DNA of 14,743 bases from Acidimicrobiaceae bacterium (GCA_002699725.1 PACE01000014.1:12111-26853), one strand, 5' to 3'. Numbered from the stretch's first letter, positions 1 to 7,881 are shown. The notes: generated from the sequence alone by a model not told the origin. A program made the numbers and translations.

Positions 1-2
1 TG

Positions 3-1307
3 TGCGACCAGGAGCGCCTCGAGCGGATCGCGCCGGGCCTCGGTGGCCTGCGGGAGGACCGTCGACTCCATGTGGTGGCCGTGCGCACCGAGGGCGACCT
101 CCCGGACGACGCCGTCCACTTCGACGATGCCCTGGCGGCGGCCGGCGAGCCGCCCGAACCGCCCGCCATCGGTCCGGAGGACGACGTCTGCATCTTCTAC
201 ACGTCGGGTACGACGGGCCACCCGAAGGGTGCCGTGCTCACCCATCGGGGAGCGGTGTCCAACCTGTTGAACCTGGCCTTCTGGCAGACGATGGCGGGTG
301 CGGCACAGGCGAAGGCCGTCGCCGCCGGCGAGGCGCCCCCCGGGTCGGACAAGGTGCAGGGCCACTCGAACCCCGGCTCGGTGCTGGCGGTGCCGTTGTT
401 CCACGTCACCGGCTGCAATTGCTGCCTGCACCCGATCACCGCCGGCGGTGGACGCCTCGTGTTGATGCACCGGTGGGATGCCGAGCGGGCCCTCGAACTC
501 ATCGAACGGGAGCGCAGTTCGTCGTTCACGGGCGTGCCCACCATGGCCCGGGAACTCGTCAACAGCCCCGACTTCGACAAGCGGGACACGTCCAGCCTCG
601 AGCACCTGGGCGGGGGCGGCGCCGCCGTGCAGCCGGACCTGGTCGCCAAGATCGAGGAGCGGATCCAGGGCCGCCCCAGTACCGGCTACGGCCTGACCGA
701 GGTGAACGGCGTCATCACGATCAACTCGGCGCACTTCTTCCTCGCCAAGCCCGAGTCGGCCGGACCGGCCCTGCCCATCATGGAGGCCCGGATCGTGGCC
801 GAGGACGGCACCGACCAGTCGGCGGGCAGCCCGGGCGAGCTGTGGGTGCGGGGTGCCAACGTCTTCCGGGGCTACCTGAACCAGCCGGAGGCCAACGCCG
901 AGATCCTCACCGACGGCTGGTTCCACACGGGCGACATCGGCTACCTCGATGACGACGGGTTCCTGTTCCTCGTCGACCGGGCCAAGGACATGGTCCTGCG
1001 GGGTGGTGAGAACGTCTATTCGGCCGAGGTCGAGGCCGCCATCTACGAGCACCCCGCCATTGCCGAGGCGGCCGTGTTCGCCGTCCCGGACGAGCGCCTG
1101 GGCGAGGCGGTCGGCGTGGCGATCCTGTTGCTCCCCGGCCATTCCCTCGACGCCGGCGGCCTGAGGGCGCACGTGGCGGGGCTCATCGCCTCGTTCAAGG
1201 TGCCCGAGCACGTGTGGTTCGTCGAGGAGGCGCTGCCCCGGAACGCCAACGGCAAGTTCGTGAAGCGGGAACTGCGCGAGTCCCTGGTCGACACGCCGAC
1301 GGGCTAG
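3..1307 (+). CDS. Acyl-CoA synthetase, AMP-binding ANL family (5' truncated by window edge)
   Basis: This enzyme activates a carboxylic acid with ATP to an acyl-adenylate and transfers it to CoA; the substrate cannot be read from sequence. The reading frame is open to the left edge (first codons C-D-Q-E-R), so the N-terminus is missing and the in-frame GTG at 72 is not the true start. Visible ANL motifs are the P-loop YTSGTTGHPKG from nt 198, STGYGLTE near nt 680, the hinge region GWFHTGD...DRAKDMVLRGGENVY at about nt 915-1020, and the A10 motif PRNANGKFVKREL with the catalytic Lys at nt 1254-1256. The C-terminus is complete, with a TAG stop at 1305-1307. The next gene starts 72 nt downstream and has its own promoter-like element, so co-transcription is possible but not required. 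The same domain family recurs at 9048-10607. Family assignment is secure; acyl specificity is unknown. Confidence 0.93.
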   Translation, partial: CDQERLERIAPGLGGLREDRRLHVVAVRTEGDLPDDAVHFDDALAAAGEPPEPPAIGPEDDVCIFYTSGTTGHPKGAVLTHRGAVSNLLNLAFWQTMAGAAQAKAVAAGEAPPGSDKVQGHSNPGSVLAVPLFHVTGCNCCLHPITAGGGRLVLMHRWDAERALELIERERSSSFTGVPTMARELVNSPDFDKRDTSSLEHLGGGGAAVQPDLVAKIEERIQGRPSTGYGLTEVNGVITINSAHFFLAKPESAGPALPIMEARIVAEDGTDQSAGSPGELWVRGANVFRGYLNQPEANAEILTDGWFHTGDIGYLDDDGFLFLVDRAKDMVLRGGENVYSAEVEAAIYEHPAIAEAAVFAVPDERLGEAVGVAILLLPGHSLDAGGLRAHVAGLIASFKVPEHVWFVEEALPRNANGKFVKRELRESLVDTPTG

Positions 1308-1366
1308 TTGGTAGGACAGCAGTCCGGGGCCGGCGACCGGGGAAGCGCCGGAGCGGTCACCTCCGC

Positions 1367-1372
1367 TACCGT
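1367..1372 (+). promoter_or_regulatory. Putative -10 element of a leaderless promoter for the aminotransferase operon
   Basis: TACCGT fits the actinobacterial TANNNT -10 consensus and ends 7 nt before the ATG at 1380, so transcription would start at or next to the start codon. No Shine-Dalgarno-like sequence lies in the 7 nt between (GGCGCCG). No good -35 hexamer is visible. A 5-bp inverted repeat (AGCGG at 1352-1356, CCGCT at 1363-1367) touches the element; its significance is doubtful. Confidence 0.45.
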
Positions 1373-1379
1373 GGCGCCG

Positions 1380-2555
1380 ATGGGTGAGCGCAATCCTTAT
1401 CTGGTCGAGCGCCTCCAGGGGTTCGGCACCGCGATCTTCGCCGAGATGTCGGAGTTGGCGGCGAGCACCGGAGCCATCAACCTGGGGCAGGGCTTCCCCG
1501 ATGCCGACGGTCCCGATGAGGTGCTCGAGGCGGCCGTGACGGCGATCCGTGCCGGCCACAACCAGTATCCGCCAGGCCCGGGCATCCTCCCGCTGCGCCA
1601 GGCGGTCGCCGACCACCAGCGGCGCTTCTACGGCCTCGAGGTCGATCCCGACACCGAGGTGCTCGTCACCGCCGGTGCGTCGGAGGCCATCGCCGCGGCG
1701 ATGCTGGCACTGGTCGAGCCCGGCGACGAGGTCGTGGTGTTCGAGCCGTACTTCGACCATTACGCCACCTCGATCGCCCTGGCGGGTGGACGGCGTCGGG
1801 TGGTCCGGTTGCAGGAGCCGGACCTGCACTTCGACGAGGCCGAACTCGAGGCGGTCATCGGCCCCGACACGCGCCTGATCCTGCTCAACTCCCCACACAA
1901 CCCGACCGGCAAGGTCTTCGACGCCGACGAGTTGGGCCGCATCGCCGCCCTCGCGATCGCACACGACCTGCTGGTCGTGACCGACGAGGTCTACGAGCAC
2001 CTCATCTTCGACGGCCTCCCGCACCTCCCGCTGGCCACCCTGCCGGGCATGGCCGAGCGCACGCTCACCATCTCGTCGGCCGGCAAGTCCTTCGGGTTCA
2101 CCGGATGGAAGATCGGCTGGGCGCACGGGCCGGCCAACCTGCTGGCGGCGGTCCTCGTGGCGAAGCAGTCGCTGACCTACGCCAGCGGCGGCCCGTTCCA
2201 GCACGCCATGGTCACCGCCCTCGGCATCGACGATGCCTACTTTGACGAGCTGGTCGACGACCTCCAGGCCAAGCGCGACCTGTTCTGCGCCGGGCTCAAG
2301 ACGGCGGGCTTCGAGGTACGACCGCCATCGGGCACCTACTTCGCCACCGCCGACATCCGGCCCCTCGGCTACGAGGACGGCGTCGACTTCTGCCTGGCGC
2401 TGCCGGAGCGCTGCGGCGTGGTCGCCGTCCCGAGTGCGGCCTTCTACGACGACGAGGCGGCCGGCCGCCACCTGGTGCGGTTCGCGTTCTGCAAGCAGCC
2501 GGAGGTGCTCACCGAGGCCGTCGAACGCCTCGCCACCCTGGGAGGTGCACAGTGA
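1380..2555 (+). CDS. PLP-dependent class I/II aminotransferase (glutamine transaminase K / methionine aminotransferase type)
   Basis: The 391-residue protein has the fold-type I features of the kynurenine/methionine aminotransferase group: an N-terminal INLGQGFPD segment, NSPHNPTGK with the PLP-contacting Asn at 174, the Schiff-base Lys236 in SSAGKSFGFTGWKIGW, and a C-terminal substrate-carboxylate Arg367 in LVRFAFCK. Members of this group (YbdL, KAT/GTK-like) transaminate methionine, glutamine or aromatic amino acids with 2-oxo acids. I chose ATG 1380 because the homologous region begins there and a TANNNT element sits 7 nt upstream; an in-frame extension back to 1308 adds a non-conserved low-complexity stretch. 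Its stop overlaps the GTG of the following omega-amidase-like gene by 4 nt (GTGA), which strongly suggests linked function. Exact amino-acid specificity, and a DapC-like role as an alternative, cannot be settled from sequence. Confidence 0.9.
   Translation: MGERNPYLVERLQGFGTAIFAEMSELAASTGAINLGQGFPDADGPDEVLEAAVTAIRAGHNQYPPGPGILPLRQAVADHQRRFYGLEVDPDTEVLVTAGASEAIAAAMLALVEPGDEVVVFEPYFDHYATSIALAGGRRRVVRLQEPDLHFDEAELEAVIGPDTRLILLNSPHNPTGKVFDADELGRIAALAIAHDLLVVTDEVYEHLIFDGLPHLPLATLPGMAERTLTISSAGKSFGFTGWKIGWAHGPANLLAAVLVAKQSLTYASGGPFQHAMVTALGIDDAYFDELVDDLQAKRDLFCAGLKTAGFEVRPPSGTYFATADIRPLGYEDGVDFCLALPERCGVVAVPSAAFYDDEAAGRHLVRFAFCKQPEVLTEAVERLATLGGAQ
2541..2547 (+). promoter_or_regulatory. Ribosome binding site deciding the GTG start at 2552
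   Basis: GGAGGTG is a strong Shine-Dalgarno sequence 4 nt upstream of the GTG at 2552. It lies inside the end of the aminotransferase gene and supports the overlapping GTG start of the amidase. Confidence 0.7.
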
Positions 2556-3316
2556 AGGTTGCCGCCGTCCAACACGACGTGGTCTGGGAGGACCGCGACG
2601 CCAACCACGCCCACCTCGAGGGGATGGTCGCCGAGGCCGCCGACCGGGGGGCGAACCTGGTGGTGTTGACCGAGATGTTCCCGACCGGATTCTCGTTGGC
2701 CACGGACCTGATCGTCGAGCCGCCCGACGGGCCGAGCGTCGAATGGTTGTGCGGCCAGTCCGCTCGCCACGGCTGCTGGGCCGCCGGCTCCATCCCCACG
2801 CTCGACATCGCCGGCGAACTCCCGGTCAACCGCTTCGTCGTTACGTCCCCCGACGGCACCACGCACCACTACGACAAGCTCTACCCGTTCTCCTACGCCC
2901 GGGAGCACGAGCGTTACCGGGCCGGCAACGATCACGTCACGGTCGACATCGAAGGCGTCCGGACCACGCTGTTCGTCTGCTACGACCTGCGCTTCGCCGA
3001 GGCCTTCTGGGACCTTGCCCACGACACCGACCTCTACCTCGTGCCCGCCAACTGGCCCGAGGCACGCCGGGAGCACTGGAGCACGCTCCTGCGGGCACGG
3101 GCCATCGAGAACCAGGCCTACGTGGTGGGCGTCAATCGGGTCGGCACCGACCCGAAGCTCTCGTACACGGGCGACAGCGTGATCGTGGACCCGTTCGGCG
3201 AGGTGCTGGCCGAGGCCGAGCCGGGCTGCGAGGAGGTGCTCGTCGCCGAGGTCGATCCCGCACGGGTCGCCGAGGTACGGGCGAGGTACCCATTCCTCCA
3301 GGACCGCCGCGGGTGA
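2552..3316 (+). CDS. Carbon-nitrogen hydrolase (nitrilase superfamily), omega-amidase-like
   Basis: The 254-residue protein is a complete single-domain nitrilase-superfamily hydrolase with the full Glu-Lys-Cys triad: Glu41 in LTEMFPTGF, Lys109 in YDKLYPF and Cys143 in VCYDLRFAE. The VCYDLRFAE context and the length of about 250 residues are typical of Nit2/YafV-like omega-amidases, which hydrolyse 2-oxoglutaramate or 2-oxosuccinamate to 2-oxoglutarate or oxaloacetate plus ammonia. It follows a glutamine-transaminase-type gene with a GTGA overlap, matching the known tandem in which the amidase pulls the transamination forward by removing the amide keto acid. It ends with another GTGA overlap onto the prenyl synthase gene. 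Omega-amidase is the best reading from residues plus context; another short-chain amidase activity remains possible. No signal peptide is seen, so it should be cytoplasmic. Confidence 0.9.
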   Translation: MKVAAVQHDVVWEDRDANHAHLEGMVAEAADRGANLVVLTEMFPTGFSLATDLIVEPPDGPSVEWLCGQSARHGCWAAGSIPTLDIAGELPVNRFVVTSPDGTTHHYDKLYPFSYAREHERYRAGNDHVTVDIEGVRTTLFVCYDLRFAEAFWDLAHDTDLYLVPANWPEARREHWSTLLRARAIENQAYVVGVNRVGTDPKLSYTGDSVIVDPFGEVLAEAEPGCEEVLVAEVDPARVAEVRARYPFLQDRRG

Positions 3317-4323
3317 GCACGCCCGAGGTCTTCGGGCGGACCCGCTTGCTCGTCGAGCCGGCACTGCGGGCGGTCGTCGAGGGGCTCAGCGCGCGCCTGC
3401 GGCCATCTTCGACCTACCATTTCGGTTGGACCGAGGCCGACGGTTCGCCGTCGGACATGGGCGCCGGCAAGGGCCTGCGCCTGACGCTGGCGGTGCTCTC
3501 CGCCGAGGTCGTGGGCGCCCCCGCCGAGGTGGCCGTGCCGGGAGCGGTGGCGGCCGAACTGGTGCACAACTTCTCCCTGCTGCATGACGACATCATCGAC
3601 GGCGACACCGAACGCCGGCACCGGGCGACCGTGTGGTCGGCGTTCGGCACCGACGAGGCAATCATTTCGGGGGATGCCCTCCACAACCTCGCCTACCAGG
3701 TGCTGCTCGACGATCCGTCGCCGCAGCGCCAGGCTGCCGCCGCCCGCCTCACCCGTGCCACGGCGGCGATGATCGCCGGCCAGGCCGCCGACATGGCCTT
3801 CGACGACCTGCCCACGGTGACCCTCGCCGAATGTGTCGCCATGGAGGCCGACAAGACGGGGGCGCTACTGGCCTATTCGGCCAGCGTCGGCGCCGTGCTG
3901 GCCGGGGCCACGGATGCCCAGGTCGACGCCCTCGACGAGTTCGGGATGGAACTGGGCTGCGCCTTCCAGGCCGTCGACGACGTGCTCGGCATCTGGGGTG
4001 ACCCGTCGGTTACCGGCAAGGCGGTCGGCAACGACCTGCGCGAACGCAAGAAGTCGCTGCCTGTGGCCGTGGTTCTCGACCAGGGTGGCGAGGCGGCCGA
4101 CGAACTGCTGGCGATCTACGGGCGCGACGGCGACCTCACCGACGACGACGTGGCCCGGGCGACGTCAGTGCTCGAGGCGGCGGGTGGACGGTCGCACGCC
4201 GAGTCTTCGGCCGGCGCCCACCTGGTGCTGGCGCTCACGGCCCTCGACGGACTGGGCTTCGACGACGGTGCCGTGGTCGATCTCAACGACCTCGCCCGCT
4301 TCGTCGCCGACCGCGAGTTCTAG
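3313..4323 (+). CDS. Polyprenyl diphosphate synthase (trans-isoprenyl, GGPP-synthase-like)
   Basis: The 336-residue protein elongates allylic diphosphates with isopentenyl diphosphate. It shows GKGLR at 52-56 (IPP binding), the first Asp-rich motif DDIID at 92-96 with Arg101-Arg102 following, and the second motif region FQAVDDVLGIWGD with Asp222, Asp223 and Asp230, followed by TGKAVGNDLRERKKSLP. The fifth position of the second motif is Gly226 rather than the textbook Asp; this DDxLGIWGD form is, as I recall, common in actinobacterial synthases, so it should not mean loss of activity. The first motif lacks the two-residue insertion of typical bacterial FPP synthases, and a Phe lies five residues before it, suggesting a short-chain (about C20) product, an inference only. 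The GTG at 3313 overlaps the preceding TGA (GTGA), giving a standard N-terminus; much longer upstream open frame is a GC artefact. No cyclase or prenyltransferase partner is in the window. Confidence 0.9.
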   Translation: MSTPEVFGRTRLLVEPALRAVVEGLSARLRPSSTYHFGWTEADGSPSDMGAGKGLRLTLAVLSAEVVGAPAEVAVPGAVAAELVHNFSLLHDDIIDGDTERRHRATVWSAFGTDEAIISGDALHNLAYQVLLDDPSPQRQAAAARLTRATAAMIAGQAADMAFDDLPTVTLAECVAMEADKTGALLAYSASVGAVLAGATDAQVDALDEFGMELGCAFQAVDDVLGIWGDPSVTGKAVGNDLRERKKSLPVAVVLDQGGEAADELLAIYGRDGDLTDDDVARATSVLEAAGGRSHAESSAGAHLVLALTALDGLGFDDGAVVDLNDLARFVADREF

Positions 4324-6857
4324 AGCCGCCTGATTGCCTTCAGGGTCACGACAGCGCGGCCTTCTTCGCGGGACGTCGCCAGGTCGACGGTGCCCTCGAG
4401 CACCCATTCGTGGAAGCCGTCTGGGTCGGCGATGGTCTGGGTGACCGGCCAGGCATCGGAACCGGTGCCGCCCGAGTCGTCCAGCACGAAGAACCCGGCG
4501 CCCCGGGCGTGGGCGTCGGTCGGGATCTCGGCGAAGTCGTCCCAGTAGGGGGCGATGGCCTCGGCGACCGCCTCGGCCGCCCAGGCCTGGTCGCCGACAG
4601 CAGGCACCTCGGCGAGCGCAGCGTGTTCGCGACGGGCCAGCAGCTGCACCCAGCGGAATACCTCGTTGCGCACCATTACCCGGAACGCCCGCGGCTCGGC
4701 CGTCACGTCGGGCCTGTCATCAGGCGTGGGGGACGCTGCCCCGTCGAAGGTGTCCGCCTCGTCGGGGTTGCGTAGCCGCTCCCACTCCTCGAGCAGGCTG
4801 GAGTCGACCTGGCGGACTGTCGCGCCCAACCAGGCCTCGAGGTCGGCCACCTCGTCGGTGCGGGCCACGGGAGGCACGTTCTGCACGAGCCCCTTGTAGG
4901 CGTCGGTGAGGTAGCGCAGCACGGTCCCCTCGGAGCGCTTGAGCCCGTGGTGCCCGATGTAGTCCCGGAACCCGTAGCCGAACTCGAACATCTCCCGGGC
5001 CACCGACTTGGGCTTCACGTTCTCGTCGCCCACCCACGGGTGGTGCGAGCGGAACACGTCGAACGTGCCGTACAGGAACTCGGCGAGTGGCCGGGGCGGG
5101 CGCACCTCGGCGAGGCGGTCCATGCGCTCCTCGTACTCGACGCCCTCCATCTTGAGCCGGGCCACCAACTCCGACTTGAGGCGGTTCACCTGGGCGGCCT
5201 GCACCACGCCGGGGTTCTCCAGCACCGATTCGACCACCGAGAGCACGTCGAGGGCGTGCCCGGGCTCGTCGACGTCGAGTTCCGGGATGACCTCGAGGGC
5301 GAACAGCGACAGTGGCTGGTGGAGGGCGAACTGGTCCTGGAGGTCGACGCCGATGCGCACCCGGCGGCCCTCGTTGTCGGGCTCGTCCAGCTCCTCGACG
5401 ATGCCGGCGGCCCGCAGCGAGCGGTAGACGCCGATCGCCTTGCGGATGTGTCGACGTTGACGCTTGCGGGGCTCATGATTGTCGAGGAGCAGCCGCTTGA
5501 GTGCCGCCCCGCCGTCGCCGGGTCGCGACAGCACGTTGAGCACCATCTGGTGGGTGACGTCGAAGCTGGACTCCAGTGGCTCGGGTCGGCCGACGACGAA
5601 CCTGTCGAAGGTCTCCTCGTTCCAGTGGGAGTACCCGCGGTCGGGCGGCTTCTTCTTGACCAGCTTCTTCTTCCGGCCCGGGTCGGCGGCGACCTTCTGC
5701 TCGGCCCGCCGGTTCTCGATCCAGTGGGGCGGGGCCTGCACCCATATGTGGCCCTCGTCGTCGAAGCCTCGTCGGCCGGCCCGTCCGGCGACCTGTTGGA
5801 ACTCCCGGTTTGAGAGGAGCCGGGTGGTCGTGCCGTCGTACTTGCAGAGTTGGGTGAACAGCACGGTGCGGATCGGCACGTTGACGCCCACGCCGAGCGT
5901 GTCGGTCCCGCAGATCATCTTGAGCAGGCCGGCCTGAGACAACTTCTCCATGAGTAGCCGGTAGCGGGGGAGCATCCCGGCGTGGTGCAGTCCGATTCCG
6001 TGGCCGATGAAGCGCCGCAGGTCCTTGCCGATCGGCGTGTCGAAGCGGAAGCCGCCGACCTCGGCACGTACGGCGGCCTTCTCGTCCTTCGTGAGTACGT
6101 CGAGGCTGCACAGGTCCTGGGCCTTCTCTGCGGCGGCCTGCTGGGTGAAGTGCACGATGTAGACGGGTGCCCGGTCGGACCGCAGCAGTTCGTCGACCGA
6201 CTCGTGGAGCGGGGTCTCCCGGTACTCGGTGATGAGCGGCACGGGTCGCTCGCTGCCGGCCACGGTGACGGCAGGTCGGCCGGTGCGGGCCTCGAGGTCA
6301 TCGGTGAAGCGCCGGGTCGGTCCGAGCGTGGCGGACATCAACAGGAACTGCACGTGGGTCAGTTCGAGCAGCGGCACCTGCCAGGCCCAGCCCCGCTGCG
6401 GGTCGGCGTAGAAGTGAAACTCGTCGGCCACGACCAGGCCCACGTCGACGTCGGCGCCCTGGCGTAGCGCCCGGTGGGCGAGGATCTCGGCGGTACAGGC
6501 GATGATCGGGGCACCGGGGTTGACCGAGGCGTCGCCGGTCACCATGCCGACGTTGTCGGGTCCGAAGTCGCGGGCCAGGGCGAAGAACTTTTCGCTGACC
6601 AGGGCCTTGATCGGCGCTGTGTAGACGCTGCGCTCGCCCCGGGCCAGGGCGGCGGCGTGGGCGGCGGTGGCGACCAGTGACTTCCCCGAGCCGGTCGGCG
6701 TGGCGAGGACGACGTGGTTGCCGGCCAGCAACTCGAGGACCGCCGCCTCCTGAGCCGGATAGAGGTCGAATCCCTGCTCAGCGGTCCAGGCGACGAACCC
6801 CTCCAGCAACTCGTCCGGGTCGCCCCTACTCGGCAGCCGGTCGGTGAGCAGGGTCAC
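4320..6857 (-). CDS. Ski2-like DEAD/DEAH-box helicase with C-terminal DUF3516-type region
   Basis: This 845-residue superfamily 2 helicase has Walker A TPTGSGKS at 53-60, TAPIKALVSEKF (motif Ia) at 80-91, the motif II box DEFH at 145-148, SAT at 175-177, GTDTLGVGVN (motif V) at 317-326 and the arginine finger motif QQVAGRAGRRG at 354-364. A Lys-rich linker containing GRKKKLVKKKPP leads into a roughly 400-residue C-terminal part resembling the DUF3516 domain of actinobacterial helicases. It should unwind RNA or DNA with ATP; the substrate is unknown. I chose GTG 6857 because it overlaps the TGA of tag (GTGA) and the protein then begins just before the conserved LYPAQE Q-motif region; the frame stays open upstream to 7421 only as a shadow over tag. 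No clear Shine-Dalgarno precedes it, so translation probably depends on re-initiation after tag. Its TAG stop shares CTAG with the opposing gene. Confidence 0.92.
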   Translation of the reverse strand: MTLLTDRLPSRGDPDELLEGFVAWTAEQGFDLYPAQEAAVLELLAGNHVVLATPTGSGKSLVATAAHAAALARGERSVYTAPIKALVSEKFFALARDFGPDNVGMVTGDASVNPGAPIIACTAEILAHRALRQGADVDVGLVVADEFHFYADPQRGWAWQVPLLELTHVQFLLMSATLGPTRRFTDDLEARTGRPAVTVAGSERPVPLITEYRETPLHESVDELLRSDRAPVYIVHFTQQAAAEKAQDLCSLDVLTKDEKAAVRAEVGGFRFDTPIGKDLRRFIGHGIGLHHAGMLPRYRLLMEKLSQAGLLKMICGTDTLGVGVNVPIRTVLFTQLCKYDGTTTRLLSNREFQQVAGRAGRRGFDDEGHIWVQAPPHWIENRRAEQKVAADPGRKKKLVKKKPPDRGYSHWNEETFDRFVVGRPEPLESSFDVTHQMVLNVLSRPGDGGAALKRLLLDNHEPRKRQRRHIRKAIGVYRSLRAAGIVEELDEPDNEGRRVRIGVDLQDQFALHQPLSLFALEVIPELDVDEPGHALDVLSVVESVLENPGVVQAAQVNRLKSELVARLKMEGVEYEERMDRLAEVRPPRPLAEFLYGTFDVFRSHHPWVGDENVKPKSVAREMFEFGYGFRDYIGHHGLKRSEGTVLRYLTDAYKGLVQNVPPVARTDEVADLEAWLGATVRQVDSSLLEEWERLRNPDEADTFDGAASPTPDDRPDVTAEPRAFRVMVRNEVFRWVQLLARREHAALAEVPAVGDQAWAAEAVAEAIAPYWDDFAEIPTDAHARGAGFFVLDDSGGTGSDAWPVTQTIADPDGFHEWVLEGTVDLATSREEGRAVVTLKAIRRL

Positions 6858-7468
6858 GACGGGCGGACGAGGTGCGCCCGCAGTGCCTCGACCTCGGCGT
6901 GGGCGGTGCAGCCGGGGAGGTGGTCGTTGACCATGCCCATGGCCTGCATGAAGGCGTAGACGGTGGTCGGCCCGACGAACGACCAGCCCCGGTGCTTGAG
7001 GTCCCTGCTTAGGGCGGTCGAGGTCGGCGTGGTGGCGGGGATCGACCCGTCCGCCTCGCGGACCGGCGACTCGGGCTCCCACGACCACACGTAGGCCGCC
7101 AGCGAGCCGAATTCGTCGGCCAACTCGAGGCAGAGGGAGGCATTGCTGATCGTCGATTCGATCTTGCCGCGGTGCCGGATGATCCCAGCGTCGCCCAACA
7201 ATCGCTCGATGTCGACCTCGCCGTAGCGAGCGACCACGGCCGGGTCGAAGCCGGCGAACACCTCCCGGAAGCGGTCCCGCTTGCGCAGGATCGTCAACCA
7301 GGACAGCCCGGCCTGGAACCCTTCGAGGCAGAACTTCTCGAACAGTCGGTGGTCGTCGACCACGGGCCGGCCCCACTCGTGGTCGTGGTAGGCGACGTAG
7401 TCGGCGCGGTCGCCCGGCCACCAGCAGCGGGTGACGCCGTCGTCGCCGGTCATGAGTTCGTGGCTCAT
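6854..7468 (-). CDS. tag: DNA-3-methyladenine glycosylase I
   Basis: The 204-residue protein excises 3-methyladenine from alkylated DNA to start base excision repair. It aligns by eye to E. coli Tag with all structural residues present: zinc ligands Cys15, His28, His183 and Cys187 (RCWW, AYHDHEW, NDHLPGC), Glu49 in CLEGFQAGLSW and base-stacking Trp57. The segments DAGIIRHRGKIESTISNA, LKHRGWSFVGPTT and FMQAMGMVNDH are characteristic. Start ATG 7468 has GAGGAA just upstream on the minus strand; an in-frame ATG five codons later is an alternative. It is the first gene of a two-gene unit: its TGA overlaps the helicase GTG. It is divergent from the ABM-domain gene across a 110-nt spacer. The assignment is very secure. 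Confidence 0.96.
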   Translation of the reverse strand: MSHELMTGDDGVTRCWWPGDRADYVAYHDHEWGRPVVDDHRLFEKFCLEGFQAGLSWLTILRKRDRFREVFAGFDPAVVARYGEVDIERLLGDAGIIRHRGKIESTISNASLCLELADEFGSLAAYVWSWEPESPVREADGSIPATTPTSTALSRDLKHRGWSFVGPTTVYAFMQAMGMVNDHLPGCTAHAEVEALRAHLVRPS

Positions 7469-7520
7469 CGGTTCCTCGTCGATTGCACCGCGCTCCGGTT
7501 GGGACCCGTCATGGGGTCCG

Positions 7521-7530
7521 ACGGTACGCT
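7521..7530. promoter_or_regulatory. Putative overlapping divergent -10 elements between tag and the ABM gene
   Basis: In the 110-nt divergent spacer, TACGCT at 7525-7530 on the plus strand and TACCGT on the minus strand (7526-7521) both fit TANNNT and overlap. They could serve the ABM gene (leader of roughly 40 nt) and tag (leader of roughly 45 nt). Matching -35 boxes at normal spacing are not evident, so this is weak. Confidence 0.25.
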
Positions 7531-7578
7531 CCCGCAGCCCCCGACCCGACGCCAGTCCTGACCCGAACCGGAGCTCCC

Positions 7579-7881
7579 ATGATTCTCATCGCCGGCACCA
7601 TCTCCCTCGATCCCGACAAGGTCGACGAGGCGCTCGCTGCCATCGTGCCGCTCATGGAGGGCACCCACGCCGAGGACGGTTGCATCGACTACGTGCTGAG
7701 CGCCGACCCGCTCACGCCCGGCTGCATTCGCATCTTCGAGAAGTGGGAGGGCGACGAGGCCCTGGCAGCCCACATGAAGGCGCCGCACATGGCAGCGTTC
7801 CAGGGGAAGTTGGGCGGCCTCGGCGTGACCGGCCTGTCCGTCGACCGCTTCGACGGAGCCACCGCCTCCAAGCTCTTCTAG
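7579..7881 (+). CDS. Small ABM-domain (antibiotic biosynthesis monooxygenase / YgiN-like) protein
   Basis: The 100-residue protein is a single ferredoxin-like ABM domain: an initial beta strand MILIAGTISL, a helix with VDEALAAIVPLMEGTHAEDGCIDYVL, the hallmark IRIFEKWEGDEALAAHMKAPHM and a final strand. Such proteins act as small dimeric cofactor-free monooxygenases, quinol or heme-related enzymes, or are uncharacterised; no substrate can be given. ATG 7579 is supported by GGAG at 7570-7573 with 5-nt spacing and by the start of the first strand; an in-frame extension to 7483 is Pro/Arg-rich and not domain-like. It is a lone gene, divergent from tag and ending 12 nt before the stop of the opposing gene. 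Confidence 0.85.
   Translation: MILIAGTISLDPDKVDEALAAIVPLMEGTHAEDGCIDYVLSADPLTPGCIRIFEKWEGDEALAAHMKAPHMAAFQGKLGGLGVTGLSVDRFDGATASKLF

Noticed and set aside
1308..1379. Start of the aminotransferase at 1308, directly after the ligase stop
   Set aside because: The extra 24 residues are low-complexity Gly/Ala/Ser and not part of the family. ATG 1380 has a leaderless-type -10 element.
2233..3312. N-terminal extension of the prenyl synthase frame
   Set aside because: The added 360 residues are Arg/Pro/Ser-rich shadow translation of the aminotransferase and amidase genes. GTG 3313 matches the family start.
2444..3364. 306-codon minus-strand open frame over the amidase gene
   Set aside because: It is antisense to an amidase with an intact catalytic triad, has no family resemblance and no ribosome binding site.
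4947..5813. 288-codon plus-strand open frame inside the helicase gene
   Set aside because: It has a Val/Leu/Glu/His-rich composition typical of the complement of a GC-rich gene and shows no domain. The helicase coding on the other strand is unambiguous.
6858..7421. N-terminal extension of the helicase frame to an ATG at 7421
   Set aside because: The added residues are Arg/Pro/Gly-rich and are a frame-shifted shadow of tag. The GTG at 6857 gives the normal helicase N-terminus.
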